Source of the DNA: Ichthyophonus hoferi
Taxonomy: Eukaryota > Opisthokonta > Ichthyosporea > Ichthyophonida > Ichthyophonidae
DNA: 41,997 nucleotides
NCBI GenBank assembly: GCA_002751075.1
Contig: NAOQ01000003.1
Location: 169,280-211,276, forward strand
Reading direction: 5' to 3'
A program made the position numbers and the translations under genes. The notes under the pieces were generated by a model. That model was not told the origin of the DNA. It was given only the letters and a program-made list of their open reading frames with translations, and searched no databases. Positions 12,555 through 24,395 of this stretch are shown in pieces. Positions within the stretch are counted from its first letter, which is position 1; every line of letters starts with the position of its first letter.

Positions 12555-13391
12555 ATGTCGAATGAATTTCCATCGGGCTATCCTGCGCCCACAGCTCCCT
12601 CTGCAGTTTCCCAATCATTACCACGTAGCCCTATGCCAGCCCCACCTCCCTACCCTCCACCCACTATTACTAGTGTTGCTCATGCACAGTGCCATGTCGA
12701 CCAAAATTCCGTGTACATGCCCTCTCAACGCTTGAATAATACATGTAATGCTTACCTACCTCCAACAGCAACAACGCCTCTTCAACACCTACCTCAGTAC
12801 CCACCTCCCTATATGAATCAACATACCAGTACTCCTTATACACCTATTCAAGCTCATTCCAATGCAGGCTGTCAACAATCAAGTTTGCAACCGGCTGTAA
12901 TTGCACCATATCCACCCCCCTACTTGGTGCAACCACGGCAATCCTCCGTTATTCCTGGTTATGGACAAAACACTCAAAGCGGAATACCACAAGGTTATCC
13001 TGTTTATCATCCAGAATATCCTCCTAACCCGCCCCCACCACTACGACAACCACCACCACCACCTCCACAACCACAACAGCAACCTAATCCTAATCCATAT
13101 AATCCTCCTTATAGCGTTGATAACCCCTCTAGTTTGCATACAGGAACATATATGAGACCCTGCTCTCAACTCCAACCTCAACCTCAAGGAACACATAATA
13201 ATTCTTCTTTTAACATTCCACCCAAAGCTCACACTAATATAACCCGCCTTAGTGGTTGCTATAAGTGCCACGGGCATGGAGATGTCAAGAAGCCATATAA
13301 GCCATGTAAAGTGTGTGGGAGAATGGTATCGCCTACCTATGTAATGAATAAGTATGTAGGGGGTTGTTCAAAATATTTAAAAAAGTTGTAG
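12555..13391 (+). CDS. proline-rich PPxY protein with C-terminal CxxC...CxxC module
   Basis: Single open frame of 278 residues starting at ATG 12555 (TTTTAAAATG context); an in-frame codon 60 bases upstream is an unlikely start. Residues 1-230 are disordered and rich in Pro, Tyr, Gln and Asn. They contain PPPY at 30-33, 83-86 and 120-123 and NPPY at 183-186, the classical WW-domain ligand motif, plus a polyproline run at 158-171. The tail has CYKCHGHG (235-242) and CKVCG (251-255), a four-cysteine zinc-site pattern whose first half resembles the CxxCxGxG repeat of DnaJ-type fingers. A plausible role is a WW-binding adaptor, for example for NEDD4/Rsp5-type ligases; that is inference from the motifs. 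No transmembrane segment is seen. GC content and codon use stand out from the flanks, supporting a real gene. Confidence 0.8.
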   Translation: MSNEFPSGYPAPTAPSAVSQSLPRSPMPAPPPYPPPTITSVAHAQCHVDQNSVYMPSQRLNNTCNAYLPPTATTPLQHLPQYPPPYMNQHTSTPYTPIQAHSNAGCQQSSLQPAVIAPYPPPYLVQPRQSSVIPGYGQNTQSGIPQGYPVYHPEYPPNPPPPLRQPPPPPPQPQQQPNPNPYNPPYSVDNPSSLHTGTYMRPCSQLQPQPQGTHNNSSFNIPPKAHTNITRLSGCYKCHGHGDVKKPYKPCKVCGRMVSPTYVMNKYVGGCSKYLKKL

Positions 13392-15432
13392 TGTACTCCA
13401 TTACTGAAGGAAATTAATGTAAGCATTAGATGCTAATGTGAGCCAATGGTTCAGATAATTAATGTTAGTAATGTACAATTGAGCGAAAGGTTCAGCCAGA
13501 AGTAGATGAACAAACGTTTAAATTTCAAGACTGGGTTTAATGGAAGCAAATATCTTCTCACTTTTAAGAGGGAATTATTCCTATGGGACTCCATTCCCAA
13601 TAACTGCTTGCATAAACTGGCATTCTAGAAACAATTTCCTTTGCAGTCGAGGATGTACCATTCAGAAAATACAATTGATATGACTCCTACTGTTATCTCT
13701 ACGTAAGGCCATCTTATTAATATAATAGATTATACTAGTAGTGGGCTTTTATAATGCATAATGTTTGTTTTCATAAAATTACCAAAGAAGCACGATATAA
13801 TTGCCAATTAATTGTTAAGAATTATAGTGTATTGTCGGTTAATCGGTAAAAATGGTAGTTCAATACCAGTAAGTGCTTATGTTTTGCTCTTCCAATACAT
13901 ATACCATACTATGACAATAGGATATAATTATAACATTGATTAGGGTTTAGAAAGTTAAAAAATTGCTATTTTCTATAAAATTATATAATACTATTTTTTA
14001 TTGTATAGAATGAGAATGCTAATAATATTGTGATGGATGATGTAACCCTATATGGTGGCTACCATCTATTACTTAAGCCAATTGATACGGATAATATTAA
14101 TACTCACCATATTAATAGTAAAGAGGTGTTGGCATTAGTTTATAGTTTTAGTGTTTGCCCAGATTGTATGTACAAGATGTTGATACTAACTTGCGATTTG
14201 TTATGCATAATCAAGTGATATTATTCCATTGTATTTTAAATATCATATCTAAGCGGTTACGTCATAAATATTGTTTATAAAACTAGCCAACAAGATCAAT
14301 TAACTCGACCTACTTAATTGCTATCACATAGTAGGCTTGTATTAATATAGATATTAATAAGAAAAACACCCAGTGGTAGAGACTACAGATATTTCACATA
14401 TTTGTTTTGCATTATAAAAGTAACAAGATTAAGATAATATCAACAACATAACAACATAACTACAGGTAAAGATGCACGCCTTTAATTTTTTTAAATCAAT
14501 GCTTAAAAACAAAACAACCTTTTTGGGAAATTCTATTTCTAATATATGTTTTATTCAAATAGTGTAAGTTGGAACTATAAACTAATATTGATTCACTTAA
14601 GTATAAGTATGTTTTAAAATGATCTAAACTAGTCATAGAGTAAGGACCTATCGGAGGCAAACTCATTGTAACTTGATTCTAATTCCCAGTGCAAAAACAT
14701 GTCCCATTTGTTGACGCAAAGAGTGATGTCCACTTGATAAAGAACGTTCTTAAAATTTTTTTTTTATATTTAATTTAGATATTCCTTTATTTAGCTATAG
14801 TTATTCAATATTATTAACAATTACTATTTAACGTGTTGTCTGACAAAAAGTAGTTAGCACAATCTGCCACTGGAATTGGTCTGCAAATATACGTACGCTT
14901 GCCACACAAAACCAATGAGTGATCTTTCTTTGAAACGTTTATGTAACTAGTTTTTTTTTCCCTGTTTTCTACAGGTTTCTTATATAGAGTTTCAGAATTT
15001 ATACAACTCATAATCTTAAAAGCACATAGTTTATTGCTATGTATTTAGAGCTATACTAACCGGTTCCAGCTTAATGTCTGTACCTGAGTAATATAGATTA
15101 GAAATAAACTTGCATTGAAACACTTGGGAGTATGTTATTGCACAAAGCACCTCATAATAAAAATAGCATTAATAAGACAAGATTTTCAATATTTCGCTAA
15201 TTATCTACTACTATCTACATAAAGCTAGACTTCCGACATCGACTTAAAAGTGTTCCAGGTTCTATTCCCTCCAGTTGGATAATATATTTTACACCCCTGA
15301 TTTCTTTTCCTAGTTTATCTATGTTCATTGGTTTATATTTTGCATTCTATTTTACATTCCATTTTACGTTCTATTTTACATTCTATTTTCTCTATTCTTT
15401 ATTCTTTATCGGCCACAAGCTTTTAATTCTGA
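13392..15432. other. spacer with isolated plus-strand exon candidates
   Basis: Three plus-strand pieces look like exons. About 13495-13533 follows GGTTCAG and reads PEVDEQTFKFQDW. 13647-13703 follows TTTGCAG, begins SRMYHSEN and ends before GTAAGG. 14009-14167 follows TTGTATAG, carries YGGYHLLLKPID and ends before GTATGT. The second and third do not share phase directly, so a small exon is missing or one call is wrong. No family is recognised. 14802-14885 shares the TTAGCACAATCT word with repeat family C. 15343-15390 is a four-copy 12-bp ATTCTATTTTAC repeat in the 3' flank of the next gene. Confidence 0.35.
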
Positions 15433-18400
15433 TTAAGCAGTAAGTATCTTATTTTCTAACCCTGCTATGCACGGTATAGCCCCTAGTGGCGGGAGATCCC
15501 CCAGCGACACACCTGATAGGTTAAAATTCTTAATGTCCAATGGAAAATTTTCATTTATACAAGTAGTTGGTGCTAAATCATTTGTTGCTTTGATAAAATT
15601 GGAGTCCAAGGTAAATATAGGCATTGAGGGCATGGGCATTGTAAGGTTAGGTAACGACATCTCACTATGATTGGATGGCAGGAAGCTGGGAATGGTGGGA
15701 AACTTTTCATTGTTGCTGTTACCCAATAGGATATCAGGGAATGTTTGATCCTGCGAGAGCAATTAATATTCGCGTTAAAAATATAATATCCCATTGGGTA
15801 ATTTACTATACTTCAACTTACATCTTTAAAATAAAATTGTATGATATACTTACATTTTGAGTGCCCAATTGAATGCAAGGCACAGTGCCGTCGACAGAGC
15901 TGCCCAATAAGATTGCAGGAGGATCATGCACAGAATTATTACTAAATATAGATGGGGATAAACGAGGACTGGTGAAAGTGATGGGATCTAATGGGATATC
16001 CATACTCTGTGAATGAATTTTTGCAAGTAGCTCTAGTTTAGTAATAATGATTTACGGCTCTGCATATGTAATACAATGTACAATAGCTATCTTTAGCCTA
16101 ATTATTAGTTTTTTATACTTAATTAATAGCATGTTATAATTTGTATTTTAAATATGCATCCTTGGTATTAATTCATAATCCTTCGTACTTAATTAGTGGC
16201 AAGTCATAAGTTGTATTTAAAACATTTCATTTAACAAAGGGTATATCCCACGGATTGTGGTTGGCCCTATTTATTCATCATTGTATTAAGAAACGGTAAA
16301 GCATTAGAATAGCTATAGTTTATATTTCATATCTCATTGATCAGCGTTCGTAAGATAAAAAAGTATAAAAGGTATACTTTAGAAAAAAATCAACTTATCT
16401 ATTCGCCAATGATTGTCATTATATAAAATATTTAAAAAAGAAATTTAACAAATATAATATATACACGCATATTCTTACCACGCTAATATCTTTACAGACA
16501 CTCCCACCTTTTTATTTGCCATGCCTTCATTGCCCTTATTTGGTGACTCTAATCCTATATTTGGAAATTCTAATGACGTAACGACATTAGGCCAAGGGCT
16601 CGTCTTACTTTTCTGCTTGAATTGGTTTGTAAATTGGGAGAATAATTTAACATATCCTTAATTTTATTTTTATAATGGTACATTAAGTATAACTTAATCG
16701 TAGTAGTATAAGTTGATTATATTATTTATATTTATGTTGGAAAAAGAATTATTAAATAACATGATTAGAAATGTGATTCCCATAGGAGCTTTTAAATAGA
16801 GGGTAGCATAGTCTGTATAATTGTAGGAGAATAATATTGCGGAACAATACCATATACATATTTTACCCCTTGAAATGCTATAGTTGCTTGCTATATCCAC
16901 TCATACTGAAACATCCCTTGGTATATAAATATAATATAGTATGATATAATAAAATATGAAACAAAATCAAAAACTGAATTATTTAAATCGCATAAATTTT
17001 ATAATAAAATTTCATTAGCTTAGAATCAAATACAATCATCTAGATGTTATTATTGGTACAATATAATAAAAAATTATTCATGCCAATCTTTGATCATGCA
17101 TTCTAAAAGTAAATTTTCCTATCCAATCAAAATACCCATATGTCATTCAATCACAATACAGAATTTATAAATGTTACCATTATACCAACTATTGAATTTC
17201 ATTAAAATGATGTAATGAACAGATGCGTTTTATCATCGTTATTAATCCAATGACATTTTACCTTATTTTTATTGGTTTTCTCTTTCCATAATTGGAAGTG
17301 GTCCCCCACCAGATCTGTAATTTCATTTGCTGATTGCTTTTCCTATTTACCCCAACTGGTTAACATGATTTTAAAATCTTAGTAATTGGCTTTTATGTTT
17401 TACTGTTATGCTTTTAAACCAACAGGATATAATAGGATACGGTATAGTTTACGATACTTTATAATAGAGTATATTATAATAGAATATGATAAATGATCTA
17501 TTAAGATATGTTACTTGATGATGTAGTATTTAAGATAGTATAATGCGATATAGCATATAATATAGTACATAGTATAATATAGGAGATGGTATATAATACA
17601 GTATATGATATAGTACACAGTATAGTATAATAGGTGATAGTATTTAATACAGTATATGATATACTATACAGTATAGTATAATAGGAGATAGTATATAATA
17701 CAATATATGATATAGCACATAGTATAGTATAATAAAAGATAGTATGTAATACAGTATATGATATACTACATAGTATAGTACAATAGAAGTTAGTATATAA
17801 TACAGTATATGATATAGTACATAGTATTGTATAATAGGAGTTAGTATATGATATAGTATAATGTAGTGTAGTGTATGATATAATATAATGTGATACAAAA
17901 TAATGTAATATAGTATATGACATATTAGAATATTATATATTATAGTGAAGTATAATCTGAAATATGGATATAGTATGTTAAAATAACTTATAATGTGATA
18001 TAATAAGATATCGTACTGTATAGCAGGATATATAGCTATATTTATTTAATACTATTAGCAATTACTATTGATATTACCAATACTATTACTATTACTATTA
18101 TTATTACTGTTACTCTAGTCCGAAGAATAGCTAGCACAATCTAAACCTGCCAATCAAAATTTCAGATTGGCGTCAAAGGCCAATCCAAGCCAATTGTATA
18201 ATAGTAATGCCAACCAATGGCTATAAATAACCTGAACTATTAGTGGGTCATTTGATGCTGCTATTGTTGAGGTCCTATATTTACTATACCATACTTTATG
18301 GTATATTATATTATTTTAATGAAAATAATAGAAGAGCATATCATATATAAATGCTTATATATATATATGCCAGAGTTCATAATTTAGAAACTGTATTGTT

Positions 18401-21162
18401 AGTATTATATATAAAATATATTTACGTGCAATTTATCCACAATAATAACAAATAAAAAATTATAATATATCAATTAAAAACTCTTCGAAATAATTTTAGT
18501 AACCAATAGAAATAACAAACCAATAAATATTTGTAGTAAAAATATAAAAATAGAAAACTAATGAGATAATTTTAATAAACACTAAAATGAAAAAATCAAT
18601 ACAATACGAGTATACCATTTTAACTCTTTGCCCACCTCGAACAATGTTTATAACAAATAAACCAAAAACAAAAAATAAAATAAAATAAAAATAAACTTAA
18701 TTTTTTAATAGAAATCAAAATTAACAAACCAATGCAATTCAAGTATACCTTTTTAACTTTCTGTCCACCTCTAACAATTTTTTTTTTCTTCTCTCCTCCT
18801 CTGTTGTTCTTTGTTTTTTTATTTTTTGTTTTCATTTCTTTTTTACAGTTAGGACGAGGGGTCCGCTGGGTTATAAATAATAAAATCATGTTAATATATG
18901 GGTATTATAGGTGGTGTCTTTAGAATAGGGGGTCAGGGGTAAGAATAGTGGATATAAAACCACCTATAACAAATATATATATTATATTATTATATGATAG
19001 TAATGATAATGTAATACTACTACTAATAATAATAATAATAATCATATTAGTGGTAAAACTCAAAGAATTTACCTTAAATATGTCTGGCCTGGTACTTCCA
19101 TAGACTGCAATGATTGTACAAGAGGAATAAGGTTAAAAATAAAAATTAGATTTTATTATATATCCTTATGGGTTACACTAATTGTATGTATCATACAATG
19201 TTTCAATCTTCTACAAATTGCTAGTTAATCTAAATAGTTATCACCAGATAGAAGATATCTTAAAGATCTCGTGAATTTTGGTTGCAATATACACAACTAA
19301 GATAAGTTCAAATTTGTTTTATACATTATATCATGTACTTGCAATATAATACGTATAATAACTCTGGTTTAAATCAGTGTGATTGTAGCTGAGAACCATA
19401 GAGATATCATGTATTTGGTTTATCAAATATAGTGTAGAATATAAACTACATAATACGGTAAATAGAATTCAATACGACAAACATTAGTTTATATCGAATG
19501 ATATATAATAAGATATATAGTGCAATACATAATTTAATGTGTAATAAAAGGTAATATATATATTATGATTATCATTACTATTATTATAATTACAGTATAA
19601 ATAGTTTTTTTTTTAAACGCACCTTAAGTAGAAGTGCATAGGCATACATACACACACATAGAACATAGAAATCATATGTAGTCCTTACCTTCTCCATTCA
19701 TTGGCTTAGTATTATTATTAATCTGATCTATGCTGACCTTACCCTGACCATTAGTATTTATTTCCATTGGTCCTAGGCATCTGAACCCAACCCCTTTCTC
19801 TTTCTGACCATATAAGGTTATTTCCTTACCAATAAATGACTTTATACCTTGTCCAGCGTGTGTTGTTGATTGGGTATTAGTATCAGTAGATACTAATGTG
19901 ATTGGTTCATTTCCAAGATTAGGAGCTGTCATTGGCTGAAAGCTGTGATCAATAGATTCTATTGGTTGTTGACAGTCAATCATATTATTAAAGTAGTTTT
20001 GGAGAGGCATTAACCCTCCAATCCTATTCATTTGATCACATGGCTTAATTCCTATTGGCAAATAATCCATTCCCATATGCATACCTACTCCTACCGGATT
20101 CATATCCTGTGCTATCATAGCCATGGTGTTATTAGGATACTGTGATACTATTGGTACACATTGATTCATCATGTCACCCATTGCTCCACATGAGTTAGAT
20201 ATCATGGTGTTATTTGGTATAGTTTGCCTATTGTTAATCTGTGGGTTACATTGTCTATTCTGGTTGGTTCCTCCAGAAATATGACTATAACCCTGTAATC
20301 CTATAGGCCCATTATTCTGACTATTTACATTTATAAAATTGGATGGGATTATGTGGTTCCTTGCAGTATTCATGTTTGTCATAGTAGCATAATCTATACA
20401 CATTCCTGATAGATTACCTCTGTGACTTGGGAGGCAAAACATTGGTGCCTGAGAAGACTGTGTGATCTTCAGTAAATGGGATTAGTATTTGTTAAAAATA
20501 TTAATAATTCACAAGGAATCCTTATCAAGCTTAACCAGGACAAAACGTCTTTTCTTTTTTATAACAGGCAAAGATGATGACAATAAATAAAAAGAAAGAA
20601 CTGTAAGAGTGCCGTGAAAACTTTGGTTCCAACAGAATCTAAATTTTCCACTGCACCTAGATAGATTTTTGCTACAATAACTATACATTTATTTACTTTG
20701 TTATGAAATAGAGAAACAATAATTTTTACTTAATTAATCCAGTAAGGAATTGTTAGCAATCATTCTTCCTATAGGTTAGTGACCTATATCTGAAAAAAAA
20801 AGCTATGCCATTCAGTTTTAATAGTTTTGTAATACTATAAAATATAATATAAAAGTGTGTAATATAACACAATGTAATACTCAATATTACTATACAAATC
20901 TCTTATTATCACTCTACATATCTCTAACATCCATATATATATATATTATGGGACACAAAAGGCAAAGGAGGGGCATAATTACCGAATTAAGTGGTATTCC
21001 CATTGAAGAAAAGTCAGGTGTGGGAAGGAGTTTGGGTTGAATTCGTGTACGTGTATGCTTAGCAGAATATGTTTTGGTACAATCATTACTTTTAATACCA
21101 TTAAGGCTGAGTAGTTGCGGATCTCCCATGGCATGGTTTGCATTCATTGCTATCATCTCCAT
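15433..21162 (-). CDS. unrecognised disordered, basic (probably nuclear) protein, 8 exons
   Basis: Exons on the minus strand: 21162-20983, 20457-19689, 19104-19073, 18865-18749, 17329-17262, 16615-16479, 16004-15854, 15750-15433 (stop). The first four join in frame (366 residues). The last four join in frame. The junction between exons 4 and 5 does not keep phase if the strong donor at 18749 (AAAAAG/GTATAC) is used; an unseen small exon or an earlier donor (GAG/GTGGAC) would be needed. Exon 2 is rich in Asn, Met, Gln and Ile. Exons 3-4 give YGSTRPDIFKRTPRPNC followed by a strongly basic Lys-rich run and GGQKVKK. The C-terminal exons contain two ILLG[SN]S repeats and an acidic/proline/hydrophobic tail. 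Basic patch plus low-complexity and activation-like regions suggest a transcriptional regulator, but no DNA-binding domain is recognisable. The start at 21162 is the first ATG in the open frame; more 5' exons may exist. Confidence 0.7.
17539..17844. repeat. 51-bp minisatellite, six units
   Basis: Units begin at 17539, 17590, 17641, 17692, 17743 and 17794, each exactly 51 bp. Each runs roughly from TATATAATACAGTATATGAT to ATAGGAGATAG. They differ by a few substitutions and no indels; degenerate sequence continues to about 17900. The array sits in an intron of the minus-strand gene. The unit is a multiple of three and lacks stops in two minus frames, so it produces 140- and 84-codon false open frames. 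Confidence 0.92.
18101..18235 (+). repeat. dispersed repeat family C, copy 1
   Basis: Aligns on the same strand with 30680-30850. The best-conserved core is CACAATCTAAACCTGCCAATC, followed by a diverged CAGATKGG segment and a CCAATRGC block. It lies in an intron. Weaker partial matches occur near 14840 and 36605. Confidence 0.6.
18596..18645 (-). repeat. second copy of exon-4 3' end, 130 bp downstream
   Basis: 18596-18645 and 18729-18778 match at about 85% over 50 bp, covering the last codons of exon 4 and its GTATAC donor. In the same frame the copy reads IVRGGQRVKM against IVRGGQKVKK in the exon. The AT-rich sequence beyond both copies is also partly similar. It is a tandem duplication and could act as an alternative donor or a small extra exon. 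Confidence 0.7.
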
Positions 21163-21907
21163 TGCATATATATATATAAACACTACTAAGGTTATATAAA
21201 ATAGCTATATTATATTATTATTGTATTATATTTTATTATTATATTATTATCATATTAGTAGTTCTTAGCGTATTGTATTAAATAAATAGACATAAAAATA
21301 TCGTTATGGTTATATTAAATCATATTGACTACTACTTATTATATCATGTTATATTATGTTACATAAATAGGAATATAAATTCTATAAAAATTTCAAGGAA
21401 TAAATTCTAAGGGGTTACTACTCGACTGGCGAATGACAATAATAATAATAATAATACTCCACTAGACATGGGACAGAATAGCTCTGATCTACACTACTAA
21501 TACTATTAGTTTCTAATACTACACAAATTATATATTGTTTCTAGAAGCATTTTATGATAAATGTCCTTCAATTATGTTTATGTTCAATTCTATTCAATTA
21601 TGTCAAATTATATTAAATTATAAAATAATGCACAGTTTTCTTTTAGCCTTTTTTGATAGGTAGAAAGAAAGGGAGATGGAGATAGTAGAATGCTAAAGGG
21701 GATATATATGATCAAATACAAGGCAATATAGGAAAGTATCTAAAAATAGCATTAGAATTTGGCCCTCTAGATGTCTAGATTTGAAAGGCCAAATAAAATA
21801 CAAGAATTATTCCTACTTATAATTGATTGATCACATATATCCCGAAGTACATTTATAATATATAATTATAATTAATCAGCAGATGCGTTTCCTTATAAGA
21901 CTTTAAA

Positions 21908-21941
<34 letters not shown>

Positions 21942-24194
21942 GAGGTACATTCCCGACTATTTTTGTCCTATCATAATATAGTTGTCATAGAAATTTTCTA
22001 TTGCTTTAACTCTATATTAGTATCATATATTACTGTACTGGCGGAGGTTGTAAATGTTCAACCGTCTTCAGAATAGTTGCTTGTAAAATTGTAAATTACT
22101 TTTTTTACTACGGTTAGGATAGACAACATATATTCTAATCTAACATAATATAATATAACATAGCATATATGCTCAAAATAGTAGAAACTAGCATAATAAT
22201 ATATATAACATAAGTTTGAGCCAAAATAAATAAATACAATGTTTAATAGTATGTATGTATGAGCCTACTGTATACTATAATTAATATAGTATACATATAT
22301 GATATTTAAGCTATTTCGCGTTCTCACAACACAAAAAATTCAATAAAAATTTCTTTCTGGGCGTTTAAATATATTATTAACTAACATGTAGGCCTGAAAA
22401 TGCAAACGATGATATTATATATATATATATATAGGCTATGAACCCAATATTATGTCGAGTCAATAATTTTAAACGAAATATAGGTGTAAACAGAACATTC
22501 TAAACCAGATATTCGAGATTTCGTTGATCTTTCTAATAGCTATCGGTGATTAAACAATTTTCAAAAGATATAAGTTAGTCTGTTATTGGAATATTATAAT
22601 GTTATAATTTTAAGGTAATTGGGATTTATAGAAAATTGCCTAATTCTTTTTAAAACCACGCAACCCATTTCAAGACTTAATTATTAGCCCCGGAAAAATT
22701 CTCGTAAGCTAACAAAGACCAATAAGAGATGAATATTTGACTCGTATTAGGCAACTGGGAAAGATCTAGTTTACACCTTTTAGGATGGTTGCCATAAGTA
22801 ATTGGTCCTCGTTATAACCACAGACCACTAAACCGTCATCTACCACGAGTCTCAGCACAGCCATAATTAGTAACAAAATCGCTGTCATGGTAAAAACGAT
22901 TAAACTCTATTTTGAAGAATATATATATAGGCATAATAATAATGGCAAAATAAAATAATAATTATATTTTAGCGTATGTTTATATTGAAAATTATACTCC
23001 ATTAAGATATGTCTCCAAGAATAGTTAGCATTATAGGTTACTCCAATTTTTTAGTCAATATTTTGTAATAATTGCAAATGATTTTTACCAGATTTATAGC
23101 AACAGCATTGGCATAATTCGTCAGTAGGTTAAATATTTTTATCAGTTTATAAGCTAATCGAATTTGTTTTTATTCAATTACATTGAATTATCATCATGCT
23201 GCGCTATTTAACCAGAGCCTAACTAAATCGTGATTCGTTAGTTTAAATCTATGAGCGAATCATAGCACATGCCACAATAAATTCAAGATCTTTATATTAC
23301 TTTTTATGACCGCCCCTATACAGCTAGATAATCGCACTTTTCTTATAATGCGAGAAATACAATAACAAAAATAATTAATTAATAATAAAAAATTAATAGT
23401 AAAGCATATTTTAATTTTTTATTTGTATTGTAAATAAAGACCATCTAATTCCAAAATAAATCGGTGGAATGTTTTCTAAGAGATTTTAACCGCGATGGTA
23501 GATGCTGCTATTATCTATTATTAACCTCCAATGGATAGTCAAATAATGTGAATTACCCCATATGGGGATCTCTCATAAATTTACATGTTTGCAACCAATC
23601 ATATCGCTTGGTCAGTTACCGTATTATTCTAATCTGAGTTTGTAAATTGGTTTTGTAACTTTTATTCTTATATATGTAATGTACATTTGCATATAATGTG
23701 TTCATATACCTTTAGCATATGTTATGCAATGTCTTATTATGAAGCATAAAGTCTAGTTATATGTTATAGTCGCGACCTTACATATTATATTTATTTTTTT
23801 ATTAGCTATAATTTTTTCTTTTGTTTTTCTTTCTTTATATTAGTTAAATGCTATTGCTGTTACAGTTATTATTACTATTACTATCACGAGTAGCTTATAC
23901 CTCTACTCTACCATTAGCTGTTATTTTCCAGGTGTGCTATATTTCACACAAGCCTAATATATAGAGTATTATATATTTTTTTCTTTTCTTACAGCCCCTC
24001 TCTCTTTCCCTACCAACACATTATATTCAATAGTGTCAGGTAGACACGACTTACTTGCATAGTATATATATAATACATATACCATACAGATACATCTGTA
24101 CATACATATATACACACATATATGCATATATTTGCATACACTAATACTACCTACATACACTATACACCGTATAGTATAAGTATATACACACAAG
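21163..24194. other. 3-kb intergenic region
   Basis: This spacer separates two divergently transcribed genes and so should carry both promoters. No open frame with coding character was seen on either strand. 21908-21939 and 22412-22433 are (AT)n tracts. 22740-22880 is GC-richer without a recognisable gene. 23830-24050 is pyrimidine-rich, ending in a CCCCTCTCTCTTTCCC tract about 190 bases before the G-alpha start. Confidence 0.5.
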
Positions 24195-24361
24195 ATGGGG
24201 TGTACTGTGTCTGTAGCAGACAAGGTTGCTTATGAAAACACCAAGATGTTAGACTCTCAGATCAAGACAGATAAGGAAATATTGAGGAATGATCTCAAAT
24301 TGCTGCTATTAGGTACGGAACACTAATATATCTAGCACGAATTAAAGATTAATTAGATGAA

Positions 24362-24395
<34 letters not shown>

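Noticed and set aside
17501-17923. Minus-strand frame of 140 codons, the longest in its region
   Set aside because: It is the 51-bp minisatellite read through; units of 51 bp keep any stop-free frame open.
18620-18740. Read-through of exon 4 of the 15-21 kb gene beyond its GTATAC donor
   Set aside because: The wording becomes AT-rich intron sequence; the good donor and the duplicated segment explain the open frame.
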